From: Sphingobacterium faecale
Lineage (GTDB): Bacteria > Bacteroidota > Bacteroidia > Sphingobacteriales > Sphingobacteriaceae
Reading direction: 5' to 3'
NCBI RefSeq assembly: GCF_016746095.1
Contig: NZ_JAERTY010000010.1
Span: 62,001 to 126,000 of the forward strand
Length of the DNA: 64,000 nt
In this document: positions 26,204 to 34,912 of the stretch, in pieces
How positions within the stretch are numbered: the stretch's first letter is position 1
Layout of the letters: each line of letters opens with the position of its first letter
Made by a program: the position numbers and the translations under genes
Notes under the pieces: generated by a model
The model's input: only the letters and a program-made list of their open reading frames with translations
The model's database searches: none
What the model was told of the DNA's origin: nothing

Positions 26204-27315
26204 TGAGAAAAAGATCTTTTTTACAGAAAAAGCTTGGCTATTTTAGCAGAACAGTGTTTATTGCAAACATCTTTGCTATAGTTGCCCTATTATTAAGCTA
26301 TTCTGCTTCCTTTATTGATCCTCAACAATTTTGGCCTATAGCATTCTTTGGGCTCGGGTTCCTCCCCATTCTAGTTATCAATATCGGATTTATTGTCTAT
26401 TGGTTTTTAAGAAAGAAACGATACGCTTTACTAAGTTTGGTTGCAATCCTAATAGGATGGAGCCTCTTGGGAAAGCATATCAACTTTAAGAATAATACAG
26501 ATAAAATTGTTGTCAAAGCTGATACAACACTACGCGTTATGAGCTTTAACGTTCATCTCTTTGAAAAGTACAATAGTCCAAAAGACAATTTCAGAGAAGA
26601 AACGGCAGAATTAGTAAATACAGTGAACCCCGACATTATCTGTTTTCAAGAGTTTTACAGTCGTATCCGAGGATCAAAACAATTTACAAAACTACTCAAA
26701 GCAGAAGGAAAGTTTGAAGATTATTATTTTGAACCCGTCTCTAAAAATGACTATGAGGGATATGGTCAAGCCATATTTTCAAAATTCCCCATAATAGACC
26801 ATGGAACTATATTCAAAAATGGATATGGTATAAACCGGATTATCTTTGCAGACATCAAACGAGAAGCAGATACCTTACGGGTTTATAATGTGCATCTCCG
26901 TTCATTTGCACTACAAGAAGAAGACAAAGAGTTCATACAGCTGTCTGCTGCAGCCCAAGTTAAAGATGAACAGAAAACAAAACAAGTGGGCCGTAAACTC
27001 AAAAGAGCTTTTACTAATCGCAGTGAACAAGCTAAATCCCTACGAAGACACATTGAGTCATGCCCGTATCCTTATATCGTCATGGGTGACTTCAACGACA
27101 CCCCCATGTCCTACAGTGTGAATATCGTAGGAAGAGACATGTATAATGCATTCGAAGAAAAGGGGTTTGGTTGGGGAGTTACTCATTTTGGAATGCTACC
27201 TTTATTTCAAATCGACTATATATTATGCGATAAGGCAATCACAGTAGACAATTATGGTATTATTAAAGAGCGGTTATCAGATCACTATCCGATCTGGGCG
27301 GATCTCATTCATTAA
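26203..27315 (+). CDS. Endonuclease/exonuclease/phosphatase (EEP) family membrane protein
   Basis: A 370-aa protein with three N-terminal membrane segments (about 16-36, 46-67 and 73-90), then a metal-dependent EEP domain: RVMSFNVHLFEKYN, DIICFQEFYSRIRG (catalytic Glu), VYNVHLRS, PYIVMGDFNDTPMSY, and FQIDYILCD with DHYPIWADL at the end. The substrate could be nucleic acid or a phosphoinositide-like or sphingolipid-like phosphodiester. Its start overlaps the stop of the rhomboid-like gene, and it converges on the S41 protease gene by 4 bp. Confidence 0.9.
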   Translation: MRKRSFLQKKLGYFSRTVFIANIFAIVALLLSYSASFIDPQQFWPIAFFGLGFLPILVINIGFIVYWFLRKKRYALLSLVAILIGWSLLGKHINFKNNTDKIVVKADTTLRVMSFNVHLFEKYNSPKDNFREETAELVNTVNPDIICFQEFYSRIRGSKQFTKLLKAEGKFEDYYFEPVSKNDYEGYGQAIFSKFPIIDHGTIFKNGYGINRIIFADIKREADTLRVYNVHLRSFALQEEDKEFIQLSAAAQVKDEQKTKQVGRKLKRAFTNRSEQAKSLRRHIESCPYPYIVMGDFNDTPMSYSVNIVGRDMYNAFEEKGFGWGVTHFGMLPLFQIDYILCDKAITVDNYGIIKERLSDHYPIWADLIH

Positions 27316-28934
27316 CCTGCTGCAATATCTTTGACAGTTTCAGGCAGCAATAACTCGATAGCACGCCTTACATATTCGTCTCTCCTATTCTTGACTTTAA
27401 AATAGGCTTCTCTACCAAAATAATAACGTCCCACTATCGCCTCAATATCAGACTGTATCAATTTCAAAAGGTCTTTACTTCGCTGCTCATTTACCACAAT
27501 ATCCCGATCTTTCAAATAAAGCATAAATTGATTATACTCAGCCTGCGGCAGATGATATCCCTGAATAAAATTCTCTATCGAATAAGCTGGCAATTGCTTG
27601 GTGAATCGCTCGTAGACAAACTGCTCGAGATAGTTAGACTTTATAATTTCCTGGTAAAGCAAGCTCAACGCATTAGAATCAATTGATATTTTGACATCAG
27701 GACTTATTCCGCCCCCACTAAACAACTCCCGACCTGCTAGTGTTTTATACATCTGGGCATTCGCAAAAGTAGTATCGAGTACCCATAATCCTCTGTACAT
27801 ACTCGCATAGTCGATCATATTTGACCAATTTGCTGTATATTTTTTTTGTATACTACGCCCCAATGGGGTATAATATCTTGAAATACTAAGATTTATTCTT
27901 GAACCATCTAAAAAATCAAACTGTTCTTGGACAATACCTTTCCCATAAGACCTACGCCCCACTATCGTAGCTCTGTCCCAGTCTTGAACAGCTCCTGCTA
28001 CAATCTCCGACGCTGAGGCGGTACCTTCGTTAATCAGAACGATCAACTTCCCATCCGTATACTCGCCTTCACCTTCAGAATAATACTCACGCTTATTCTC
28101 ATGAGCGCCCTCGGTATAGACCAACATCTTTCGATCTTTGAAAAACTCACTAGCCAGACGAATAGCGATATGAAAATACCCCCCTCCATTGTCACGCAGG
28201 TCTAAAATAAGATTTTGAGCACCTTGCTTCTTCAGTTCCTTTATAGTAGTTTTAAAATCCTCAGCAGTTTTTAACCCAAATCGCCTTATTCTGACGTAAC
28301 CAATAGTTGGCTTTACCATGTAAGAGACATCTATAGAACTTACATTAACCTGATCCCGGATAACTTTAAAAGGCTCGCTTCTAACATCATTATCCCTAGC
28401 AACATAAATAGCTACGCTAGACCCTTTTTTACCCCTCACCATCCTGTCTACTACGGATTGCGCTACCTTTCTCCCCGAAACATAAGTAGAATCTATCCGT
28501 AATATACGATCTCCCACCTTTAATCCCGCCTTTTCAGCAGGTCCATTACTTATAACCCCAACAACCAACAGCGTATCATGGAGATTAAAGAACTCTAAAC
28601 CGATCCCTTCAAATGTCCCTTCTAAAGCCTCAGACTGTGCTTTAGATTCATTAGGTAATAAGTAAGAAGAATAGGGGTCAAGGTGAGCTACAATATGGTT
28701 AATAGCCCCATTCTGCAAAGAATCCACATTTAAACTGTCGACATAACTATTCGATAAGAGATCGAGTACTTGTTGGATCTTATACGAATTATCAGACAGG
28801 CCAATAGGGATTAAAGAGCTCCCTGGGTTATTACTTTGTTGGTCTACGTAGTTTTGTCCAAGAATCAATCCTAAAAATAGCGTTGCCGCATAAGTTGCAG
28901 CTACAAAAATATTCCGTCCAGTACCTTTTTGCAT
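27312..28934 (-). CDS. S41 family C-terminal processing peptidase
   Basis: A 540-aa periplasmic protease with an N-terminal membrane anchor or signal (IFVAATYAATLFLGLILG). Order of domains: helical region with YVDSLNVDSL, PDZ domain (about 105-175: GIGLEFFNLHDTLLVVGVI), tail-specific protease core with LILDLRDNGGGYFHIA, the catalytic Ser in NEGTASASEIVAGA near residue 305 and the Lys in RRSYGKGIVQEQF near 330. It degrades or trims proteins at their C-termini. The C-terminal 130 residues are an extra helical region typical of Bacteroidota members. The gene is monocistronic. Confidence 0.94.
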   Translation of the reverse strand: MQKGTGRNIFVAATYAATLFLGLILGQNYVDQQSNNPGSSLIPIGLSDNSYKIQQVLDLLSNSYVDSLNVDSLQNGAINHIVAHLDPYSSYLLPNESKAQSEALEGTFEGIGLEFFNLHDTLLVVGVISNGPAEKAGLKVGDRILRIDSTYVSGRKVAQSVVDRMVRGKKGSSVAIYVARDNDVRSEPFKVIRDQVNVSSIDVSYMVKPTIGYVRIRRFGLKTAEDFKTTIKELKKQGAQNLILDLRDNGGGYFHIAIRLASEFFKDRKMLVYTEGAHENKREYYSEGEGEYTDGKLIVLINEGTASASEIVAGAVQDWDRATIVGRRSYGKGIVQEQFDFLDGSRINLSISRYYTPLGRSIQKKYTANWSNMIDYASMYRGLWVLDTTFANAQMYKTLAGRELFSGGGISPDVKISIDSNALSLLYQEIIKSNYLEQFVYERFTKQLPAYSIENFIQGYHLPQAEYNQFMLYLKDRDIVVNEQRSKDLLKLIQSDIEAIVGRYYFGREAYFKVKNRRDEYVRRAIELLLPETVKDIAAG

Positions 28935-29055
28935 TTAATTAATCCGTATGCATCTCAACTAGGATGTATGTGTTACAGTGATGATAATTTGCCCGAAGAA
29001 ACACATTGTTCAAAGATACCAAAATAACTGCCAAACTATTTAATATCAACAAATA
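28935..29055. other. Upstream half of the S41 / 29269 intergenic region
   Basis: This part should hold the S41 promoter. No clear -33/-7 pair, repeat or RNA gene was seen; the repeats begin at 29056. Confidence 0.4.
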
Positions 29056-29239
29056 ATTATGAAATATCCATGAAGCACAGACTGCACAAACACGAATGAC
29101 TATAGTTTGGATATTCCATATGACAGATAAAAAACAGATTATAGACATATGAAATACTCATGTTTAACAAAGCAAAAACACCCATGAGTATTCCATATGA
29201 CCATTTAAGAAAAAATTATACACATATGAAATATCCAAA
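29056..29239. repeat. Five copies of a 17-bp CATATGrAATA element in nested inverted repeats
   Basis: Copies are: ATTATGAAATATCCATG (29056-29072), TTTGGATATTCCATATG (29106-29122, reverse), CATATGAAATACTCATG (29146-29162), CATGAGTATTCCATATG (29183-29199, reverse) and CATATGAAATATCCAAA (29223-29239). The last four form two 57-bp inverted modules with identical 23-bp spacers in length, and the two modules are near reverse complements of each other. In RNA or single strands, 29106-29122 can pair with 29223-29239 (16/17), and 29146-29162 with 29183-29199 (16/17, 20-nt loop). The last copy ends 10 bp before the -7 box of the gene at 29269. Confidence 0.92.
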
Positions 29240-29249
29240 TCTTTTTATT

Positions 29250-29257
29250 TACGTTTG
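29250..29257 (+). promoter_or_regulatory. -7 box for the gene at 29269
   Basis: TACGTTTG matches TAnnTTTG, 12 bp before the ATG. The nearest copy of the 17-bp element (29223-29239) occupies the -33 region, so a protein bound there would compete with or assist RNA polymerase. Confidence 0.55.
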
Positions 29258-29268
29258 AAAAAAAGTAT

Positions 29269-29838
29269 ATGCACGAGATCGAACCATATTACAAATGGCG
29301 CCATGATTACATTTCGTCGGAGGATGAAAAATCTCCATTTTATGGCACAATATATAATGAATTTGAATTTGACAAACAAGTCTATAACTTTCTTCTTCAT
29401 CCGCAATGGGACGATTTTGGTTCGCAGACCCTCTACTTGAAAATATTATATGCCGATTATGACCATGGTTACGCGATTATCGAATTGATCGGCGAATGGA
29501 ACGATGCGATCTACAATGATATTATGTTGTTAAAACGTGAAGTAATCGATATTTTAATACAGGAGGGGATTAACAAATACATCCTTATTGGTGAAAACAT
29601 ATTAAACTTTCATGCATCGGATGACGCCTACTATGAGGAATGGTTTCAAGACATTGATGACGGATGGATAGCTGGGTTACATTTTAGAGAGCACGTCATA
29701 CAAGAATTCCAAAATAGTAACATTGACTATTACGTTAATTTTGGAGGCATCCTGAACGAAATACCTTGGCGCACACTAAACCCAAAGCAACTCTACTACC
29801 ATATCCGTGAACACCTACAAAGAAGATTGGGAGAATAG
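29269..29838 (+). CDS. Conserved hypothetical protein, acidic
   Basis: An 189-aa soluble, acidic and Tyr-rich protein without signal peptide. I do not recognise a family. Notable segments are FLLHPQWDDFGSQTLYLKIL, YAIIELIGEWNDAIYNDI, VIDILIQEGINKYILIGENI and IPWRTLNPKQLYYHIREHL; the alternating beta-strand and helix pattern suggests a compact alpha/beta fold. It lies behind the palindrome-rich control region and 87 bp upstream of fumC, which has its own promoter. The clean ORF, the -7 box and codon use support a real gene. Confidence 0.7.
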   Translation: MHEIEPYYKWRHDYISSEDEKSPFYGTIYNEFEFDKQVYNFLLHPQWDDFGSQTLYLKILYADYDHGYAIIELIGEWNDAIYNDIMLLKREVIDILIQEGINKYILIGENILNFHASDDAYYEEWFQDIDDGWIAGLHFREHVIQEFQNSNIDYYVNFGGILNEIPWRTLNPKQLYYHIREHLQRRLGE

Positions 29839-29858
29839 ATAAGCATTAAGTAACTTTG
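29827..29858 (+). promoter_or_regulatory. Promoter of fumC
   Basis: TTG (29827-29829), 21 bp, then TAACTTTG (29851-29858) fits the Bacteroidota consensus. It overlaps the end of the upstream gene and gives a leader of about 60 nt to the ATG at 29925. Confidence 0.6.
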
Positions 29859-29924
29859 TCGGTAGGATTGCTATCTAAAGAAAGAGATTCGGGAATTTTA
29901 ATTTTTAATTTTCACTTTAATACT

Positions 29925-31322
29925 ATGTCATTCAGAATAGAAAAAGATACTATGGGTGAAGTTCAGGTACCTGCAGACAAATACTGGGGAGCCCAAACAG
30001 AACGTTCACGCAACAACTTCAAAATCGGACCAGCAGCTTCTATGCCGCATGAAATTGTAGAGGGGTTCGCCTATCTAAAAAAAGCTGCAGCTTACGCAAA
30101 CCATGAACTGGGAGTACTTCCGGTTGAAAAACGAGATGCTATCGCTACTGTTTGTGATGAGATACTCGCAGGTAAATTGGATGATCAGTTCCCTTTAGTA
30201 ATTTGGCAAACTGGTTCGGGCACGCAGTCCAATATGAACGTGAATGAAGTTATTGCAAACCGTGCTCAGGTATTAGCCGGTGGCACTATCGGTGAAGGAG
30301 AGCCTGTTCTAAAGGCAAACGATGACGTCAATAAATCACAGTCATCCAATGATACATTTCCTACGGGAATGCACATTGCCGCTTATAAAGCGGTCGTAGA
30401 GGTTACAATCCCAGGTGTCGAAAAACTGCGCGATACGCTAAAAAGTAAGTCTGAAGAATTTATGAATGTAGTCAAGATCGGTCGCACACATCTAATGGAT
30501 GCCACCCCTTTAACGCTAGGTCAAGAATTATCAGGTTATGTAGCACAGTTAAACTACGGAATTAAAGCTGTAAAAAATACTTTAGCACATCTTTCCGAAG
30601 TCGCCCTTGGAGGTACTGCAGTAGGAACAGGTCTAAATACTCCGCAAGGTTACGATGTACTCGTTGCGAAGTATATCGCCCAGTTTACAGGCCACCCATT
30701 CATTACTGCAGAGAATAAATTTGAAGCTCTCGCTTCTCATGATGCCATTGTAGAAACACATGGCGCGCTTAAACAACTTGCTGTTGCGTTAAATAAAATA
30801 GCAAATGATATCCGAATGCTAGCTTCTGGTCCTCGCTCCGGTATTGGCGAAATATTGATTCCTGAAAACGAGCCGGGATCATCTATCATGCCTGGAAAAG
30901 TTAACCCAACACAATGTGAAGCTTTGACAATGGTCGCTGCACAGGTGATGGGCAATGACGTTGCGATCACAATCGGTGGCACACAGGGGCACTACGAACT
31001 CAATGTATTCAAACCCGTAATGGCAGCTAACTTTTTGCAGTCGGCCCGATTAATCGGTGACGCATGTATATCATTTGAAGCACACTGTGCCGCAGGTATT
31101 GAACCAAATTACGCACGTATTAAAGAGCTTGTCGACAATTCATTAATGCTGGTTACCGCATTAAATACTAAAATAGGCTATTATAAGGCAGCAGAAATCG
31201 CACAAACGGCGCACAAGAACAATTCTACATTGAAAGAGACTGCTATTGCATTAGGTTATGTTACTGCAGAGCAGTTTGATGAGTGGGTAAAACCTGAAGA
31301 AATGGTCGGTAGCTTAAAATAA
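29925..31322 (+). CDS. fumC: Class II fumarate hydratase
   Basis: A 465-aa cytosolic TCA-cycle enzyme interconverting fumarate and malate, active as a tetramer. The ATG at 29925 (MSFRIEKDTMGEVQVPADKY) matches the usual FumC start; the longer frame from 29856 begins inside the promoter. Signatures: WGAQTERSRNNF, TGSGTQSNMNVNEVIANRA, SSNDTFPTGMHIA, KIGRTHLMDATPLTLGQE and GSSIMPGKVNPTQCEA with the catalytic loop Ser. A lipoprotein gene follows after 3 bp. Confidence 0.97.
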   Translation: MSFRIEKDTMGEVQVPADKYWGAQTERSRNNFKIGPAASMPHEIVEGFAYLKKAAAYANHELGVLPVEKRDAIATVCDEILAGKLDDQFPLVIWQTGSGTQSNMNVNEVIANRAQVLAGGTIGEGEPVLKANDDVNKSQSSNDTFPTGMHIAAYKAVVEVTIPGVEKLRDTLKSKSEEFMNVVKIGRTHLMDATPLTLGQELSGYVAQLNYGIKAVKNTLAHLSEVALGGTAVGTGLNTPQGYDVLVAKYIAQFTGHPFITAENKFEALASHDAIVETHGALKQLAVALNKIANDIRMLASGPRSGIGEILIPENEPGSSIMPGKVNPTQCEALTMVAAQVMGNDVAITIGGTQGHYELNVFKPVMAANFLQSARLIGDACISFEAHCAAGIEPNYARIKELVDNSLMLVTALNTKIGYYKAAEIAQTAHKNNSTLKETAIALGYVTAEQFDEWVKPEEMVGSLK

Positions 31323-31325
31323 CCT

Positions 31326-31859
31326 GTGCAGACATATCTAAAAAAACATACTAAACAAATTGCATACCTAGGATTTTTCTTAGGTATGCTTGTAGTGTCT
31401 ACAGGATGTCAGCGACATTCTGAAATGCAGACAGAAGGTGTTTCTTTCCTTCAAGGTGTATGGGTTCAAGACAGTATCCCTCAACAACAGCAAATGCTCA
31501 ATTTTACGCTACATGAATTCACCTTTACCTGCGATTCCTTGTACACCAAAATGCATGTGCATGCCAAGACAAAAACAATACCTGACAGCTGTTTTAACAA
31601 CGGATCATGGACAGAATATGCTAAAGCGGTATATGTACTAAGAGGAGATAGCATTATCGCAGAAGGAATATACACTAAAGAAAATGGAAAACAGAAAATA
31701 TCCGGATGTTACAAAAGTGGACAATATCTACCCCGGTTCAAATTAGTATACCATAATGAGGACTCCGTCGTATTAGAGAACAAATTTGATTCTCGACCAA
31801 TCATACTACGGAAGACCAAAGACATCACCTGTGTCCCTAAAAAACGCTGGGAAATGTAG
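31326..31859 (+). CDS. Small lipoprotein of unknown function
   Basis: A 177-aa protein starting with GTG at 31326, 3 bp after the fumC stop; no ATG would retain the signal. Lipoprotein signal AYLGFFLGMLVVSTGC (lipobox VSTGC). The mature part has a small beta-rich domain (FLQGVWVQDS, NFTLHEFTFTCDSLYTKM, GDSIIAEGIYTKENGKQ, LVYHNEDSVVLENK), resembling lipocalin-like or fumarate-hydratase-neighbour lipoproteins of Bacteroidota. Cys residues at CDS, DSC, SGC and TC suggest possible disulfides. Probably co-transcribed with fumC; a strong terminator follows. Confidence 0.75.
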   Translation: MQTYLKKHTKQIAYLGFFLGMLVVSTGCQRHSEMQTEGVSFLQGVWVQDSIPQQQQMLNFTLHEFTFTCDSLYTKMHVHAKTKTIPDSCFNNGSWTEYAKAVYVLRGDSIIAEGIYTKENGKQKISGCYKSGQYLPRFKLVYHNEDSVVLENKFDSRPIILRKTKDITCVPKKRWEM

Positions 31860-31865
31860 AAACAC

Positions 31866-31900
31866 AAAAGAGCCACAACTATTTGCGGCTCTTTTGTTTA
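31866..31900. terminator. Bidirectional terminator
   Basis: AAAAGAGCC (31866-31874) and GGCTCTTTT (31887-31895) form a stem flanked by A- and T-runs between converging genes. Confidence 0.88.
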
Positions 31901-33004
31901 ATTTATTAGCTTAGAATCATCAGAAGACTTGAGAAGATTTGTCTTTAATTCATTTTCAGACTGCAACAACTCTTGTTCTACGACTTTACGTTTTTCGCGG
32001 CCATCGCGCTGTATCTGTAGTACCTGTTCAATAGTGTTTATAATATCGGAGTTTGCCTTTTTGATCGTTTCGATATCAACGATCCCGCGCTCGGTCTCTC
32101 GTGCAACATTAATTGTTGATTCCTTAAGCATTTCAGAATTTTTCCGCAGCAGTTCATTTGTTGCATCGGTCACCGCCTTTTGAGCCTCCAGAGCACGTTG
32201 TGCATGAGCGATCCCCAAGGTAAGCACCATCTGATTCTTCCATAATGGTAGTGTATTGACAATACTGGACTGTATTTTTTCCATCAAAGAACTACTATTA
32301 CTCTGTATCATACGAATCTGAGGCGCAGTCTGCAGAACAACCATACGTGTCAATTTAAGATCATGGATTTTCCGTTCAAACCGTACGACATGTTGCTCCA
32401 TATCTTTGTACGCCTGTATTTTATGCTGATCGCCAGACTCCTCCGCCTCCTTTTTTAACTCTGGTAGCGTAACACGGTGTACTTCTTCCAACTTTTCCTC
32501 CCCTGCAGCAATGTGTAAAGACAACTCTTTAAAGTAATTTTGATTTTCGACAAATAGTTTATCAAAAATATTGACATCTTTCAGAAGGTTCTTGTAATGC
32601 CCCTCTAACTTCAATTCGATCTGATGAATATTCTTCTCAACGGAAGCATACTCGGTACGCATACGTTGGATTTTTTTCTTAACGGTATCAAAAAAAGGAA
32701 TGAGGGGCTTCTTATTTAAATTCTCATCAAAAGATTTGATGTCCGAACGGAGATTCAAAAGAATTTCCTCTGCCCCGCCCATATCTTTAGTTCGGACTTG
32801 CTTTAATATTTCATTAGAAAAATTACTCACCTTCGTCTGGCTTGCAACACCAAATTGGATGATATCCGTTGTAGAGTTAAGATTTATCTTGTCTTTATAT
32901 TGTTGAACTAATGCTTTTTCTTCCGGCGAAAAACTCACCTGCATTTCCTTACTTTTATCTGTATTATTTTCCTCCTCGTAATTGGTCAAGTCTATAGTAG
33001 CCAT
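31898..33004 (-). CDS. TelA/KlaA-type toxic anion resistance family protein
   Basis: A 368-aa, highly helical cytosolic protein with long coiled-coil segments. The TelA family block is visible: VVLQTAPQIRMIQSNSSSLMEKIQSS, then LPLWKNQMVLTLGIAHAQRALE and a C-terminal VTDATNELLRKNSEML. Members are linked to tellurite and antimicrobial-peptide tolerance and to envelope-stress operons; the molecular activity is not settled. It forms a two-gene operon with the upstream membrane protein (7-bp gap), as TelA and XpaC genes do in Bacillus. Confidence 0.9.
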   Translation of the reverse strand: MATIDLTNYEEENNTDKSKEMQVSFSPEEKALVQQYKDKINLNSTTDIIQFGVASQTKVSNFSNEILKQVRTKDMGGAEEILLNLRSDIKSFDENLNKKPLIPFFDTVKKKIQRMRTEYASVEKNIHQIELKLEGHYKNLLKDVNIFDKLFVENQNYFKELSLHIAAGEEKLEEVHRVTLPELKKEAEESGDQHKIQAYKDMEQHVVRFERKIHDLKLTRMVVLQTAPQIRMIQSNSSSLMEKIQSSIVNTLPLWKNQMVLTLGIAHAQRALEAQKAVTDATNELLRKNSEMLKESTINVARETERGIVDIETIKKANSDIINTIEQVLQIQRDGREKRKVVEQELLQSENELKTNLLKSSDDSKLIN

Positions 33005-33011
33005 ATTATAT

Positions 33012-33788
33012 TTAATCTTTTAAAAGGTTCTTATTTTTTAAAGTTTGTAAGTACACGTCGGACTCCGCTGAAACATCTAACAATCTCGCTTTGATCAAAT
33101 TGGTAACATCCAGTTCTATTGCATTGGCTGCTTGGGCAAGCACTGCTTCCAATTTATTTTTTGACTCTAGCGTCACCTGATTATTTAATCTTGTGTTTTC
33201 GAGATCATCATACTCTCGAAGAACGTTGACTACAGTACCGTGTCTTACCAGAAATTTCTCCGCTTCCTGCACGTCTCTCTGCTCCAGTAAATGAAAAAGC
33301 CGGACAATCTTATCGACATATTGCTGTATATTTCTATTATCAACTTCCTTTTGAAAATAAAGTAGTTTAGTAACAAATGATTGTGGTGTCTCTATCTGTG
33401 CTTGAGCCAGCTCCAAACGACGTTGATCCGCCAAGGTATTAATCCATGTCAATGAGCGGACCTCGCCTAGTTCCAGTCTTTGTAAATAGGATTTCGATTG
33501 GTTTAACAACAGTCCATTCCCAATAATATAAGAAGAGATATATCCACAGACTGTTAACAACATGCCTTGCGACATCGCTCCTGCAAAGATATAGAAAGAA
33601 TAAAAAAGACCAAACTGTACAAAAAGCAATAGCCAAGATAATAAGTACCATGACCTTACTTTGCTCTTAGATGCCTGAGACATCATTACAAATGGATGAA
33701 TAGGGGGGGCAAACATCAAAATAGACAGAAATGTCCACTTTAATTGTCCCAACTCCCAGCGTTTACTCTTTTTTGTGGCCCAACCCAT
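33012..33788 (-). CDS. Membrane protein partner of TelA (XpaC-like by position)
   Basis: A 258-aa protein with a basic N-terminus, three or four hydrophobic segments in the first 100 residues (LKWTFLSILMFAPPIHPFV, WYLLSWLLLFVQFGLFYSF, MLLTVCGYISSYIIG) and a long helical cytosolic C-terminus. The TelA gene follows 7 bp downstream. XpaC proteins in Firmicutes have the same order (membrane anchor plus helical domain, next to TelA), so a similar role is inferred; the sequence similarity is not certain by eye. Confidence 0.6.
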   Translation of the reverse strand: MGWATKKSKRWELGQLKWTFLSILMFAPPIHPFVMMSQASKSKVRSWYLLSWLLLFVQFGLFYSFYIFAGAMSQGMLLTVCGYISSYIIGNGLLLNQSKSYLQRLELGEVRSLTWINTLADQRRLELAQAQIETPQSFVTKLLYFQKEVDNRNIQQYVDKIVRLFHLLEQRDVQEAEKFLVRHGTVVNVLREYDDLENTRLNNQVTLESKNKLEAVLAQAANAIELDVTNLIKARLLDVSAESDVYLQTLKNKNLLKD

Positions 33789-33896
33789 AATGCAATTTAA
33801 TTATTTTTTTTGGTAAACATTAATAATTCAATTATACCAAACATCAATATCAACAGAGTATCCAATTCTTGTTCCAATTATATATATTTTTACATC

Positions 33897-34910
33897 ATGG
33901 CAGAAAAAAACCGTCACATTATTTACCTACGTGTCATTGCGACAGTCTTCGTAGTCTTAATCCATGCTTCAACAGGGTTTCTTTACCGTGTGGACACAAA
34001 TTCATTTGATTGGAACTATGCCAATTGGATCAATGCGGCGACTAGGTGTTCTGTCCCCCTATTTGTCGTCATATCAGGCGCATTGTTACTACAGAAGGAT
34101 GAAAACATATGGGACTTTTATAAAAAACGTCTACCAAAACTGTTATTCCCCTTTCTATTCTGGACAATAGTTTATCTTATTTATTATTTCTATCGATACA
34201 CCAACTTCGAGAACCTCTCATCTGAAAAAATATGGGCCATAACCCAAGATAAATTATTACACGGAGCCAACGCCCATTTGTGGTATTTATATATGATTAT
34301 CGGGCTATACCTGACCATCCCTTTCCTAAGAAAGATATTGGTTCAATGCAGTATTAAGGAAATCGAGTGGTTCTTGCTATTGTGGCTCTTAAGCATGTTT
34401 GTATCCAATAGAGCATTTTATTCGATTATGCCAAAATTTGACTTAACTTTCTTTTCCGGATACATTGGATATTTAGTACTTGGTCACTATCTCACCATAA
34501 AAAGCTTTCATTGGAACAAATTAATCGCCCCATTAGGCTACATAATAATAACAACAGTGACGGCAATGGGCACTTGTATCTTGAATGAAAAAGCAACTTC
34601 ACTCAACACCCTCCTTTACAACTATGTATTTCCAAACACCGCAATAGCGGCAGTGTTTTTATTTCTATCGCTCCAACCATATTGCCTAAAAGTCAGTACA
34701 ATACCGAGATGGATTACAATCGTGGATAAATACAGTTTTGGCATCTATCTAAGCCACATCATTCCCCTCAATTTCTTACATCCTTTTTTTTCGCGCCATG
34801 CAGACACGGTATGGGTTATCCCCTTAGCAAGTATCAGCACTATAGTAGTTTCTGTATTTTTAACTTTTATACTCCGTAAACTACCTTACGGAAGGTATAT
34901 TAGTGGATAA
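33897..34910 (+). CDS. Acyltransferase 3 family membrane protein
   Basis: A 337-aa integral membrane protein with about ten hydrophobic segments. The ATG at 33897 (MAEKNRHIIYLRVIATVFVV) is used since the catalytic His region, LRVIATVFVVLIHASTGF, follows directly as in the family; the longer frame from 33810 has no family content. FVVISGALLLQKDENIWDFY and RLPKLLFPFLFWTIVY are typical AT3 blocks. The family O-acetylates or succinylates surface sugars; the substrate is unknown. It converges on the ROK gene with a 2-bp gap. Confidence 0.88.
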   Translation: MAEKNRHIIYLRVIATVFVVLIHASTGFLYRVDTNSFDWNYANWINAATRCSVPLFVVISGALLLQKDENIWDFYKKRLPKLLFPFLFWTIVYLIYYFYRYTNFENLSSEKIWAITQDKLLHGANAHLWYLYMIIGLYLTIPFLRKILVQCSIKEIEWFLLLWLLSMFVSNRAFYSIMPKFDLTFFSGYIGYLVLGHYLTIKSFHWNKLIAPLGYIIITTVTAMGTCILNEKATSLNTLLYNYVFPNTAIAAVFLFLSLQPYCLKVSTIPRWITIVDKYSFGIYLSHIIPLNFLHPFFSRHADTVWVIPLASISTIVVSVFLTFILRKLPYGRYISG

Positions 34911-34912
34911 AC

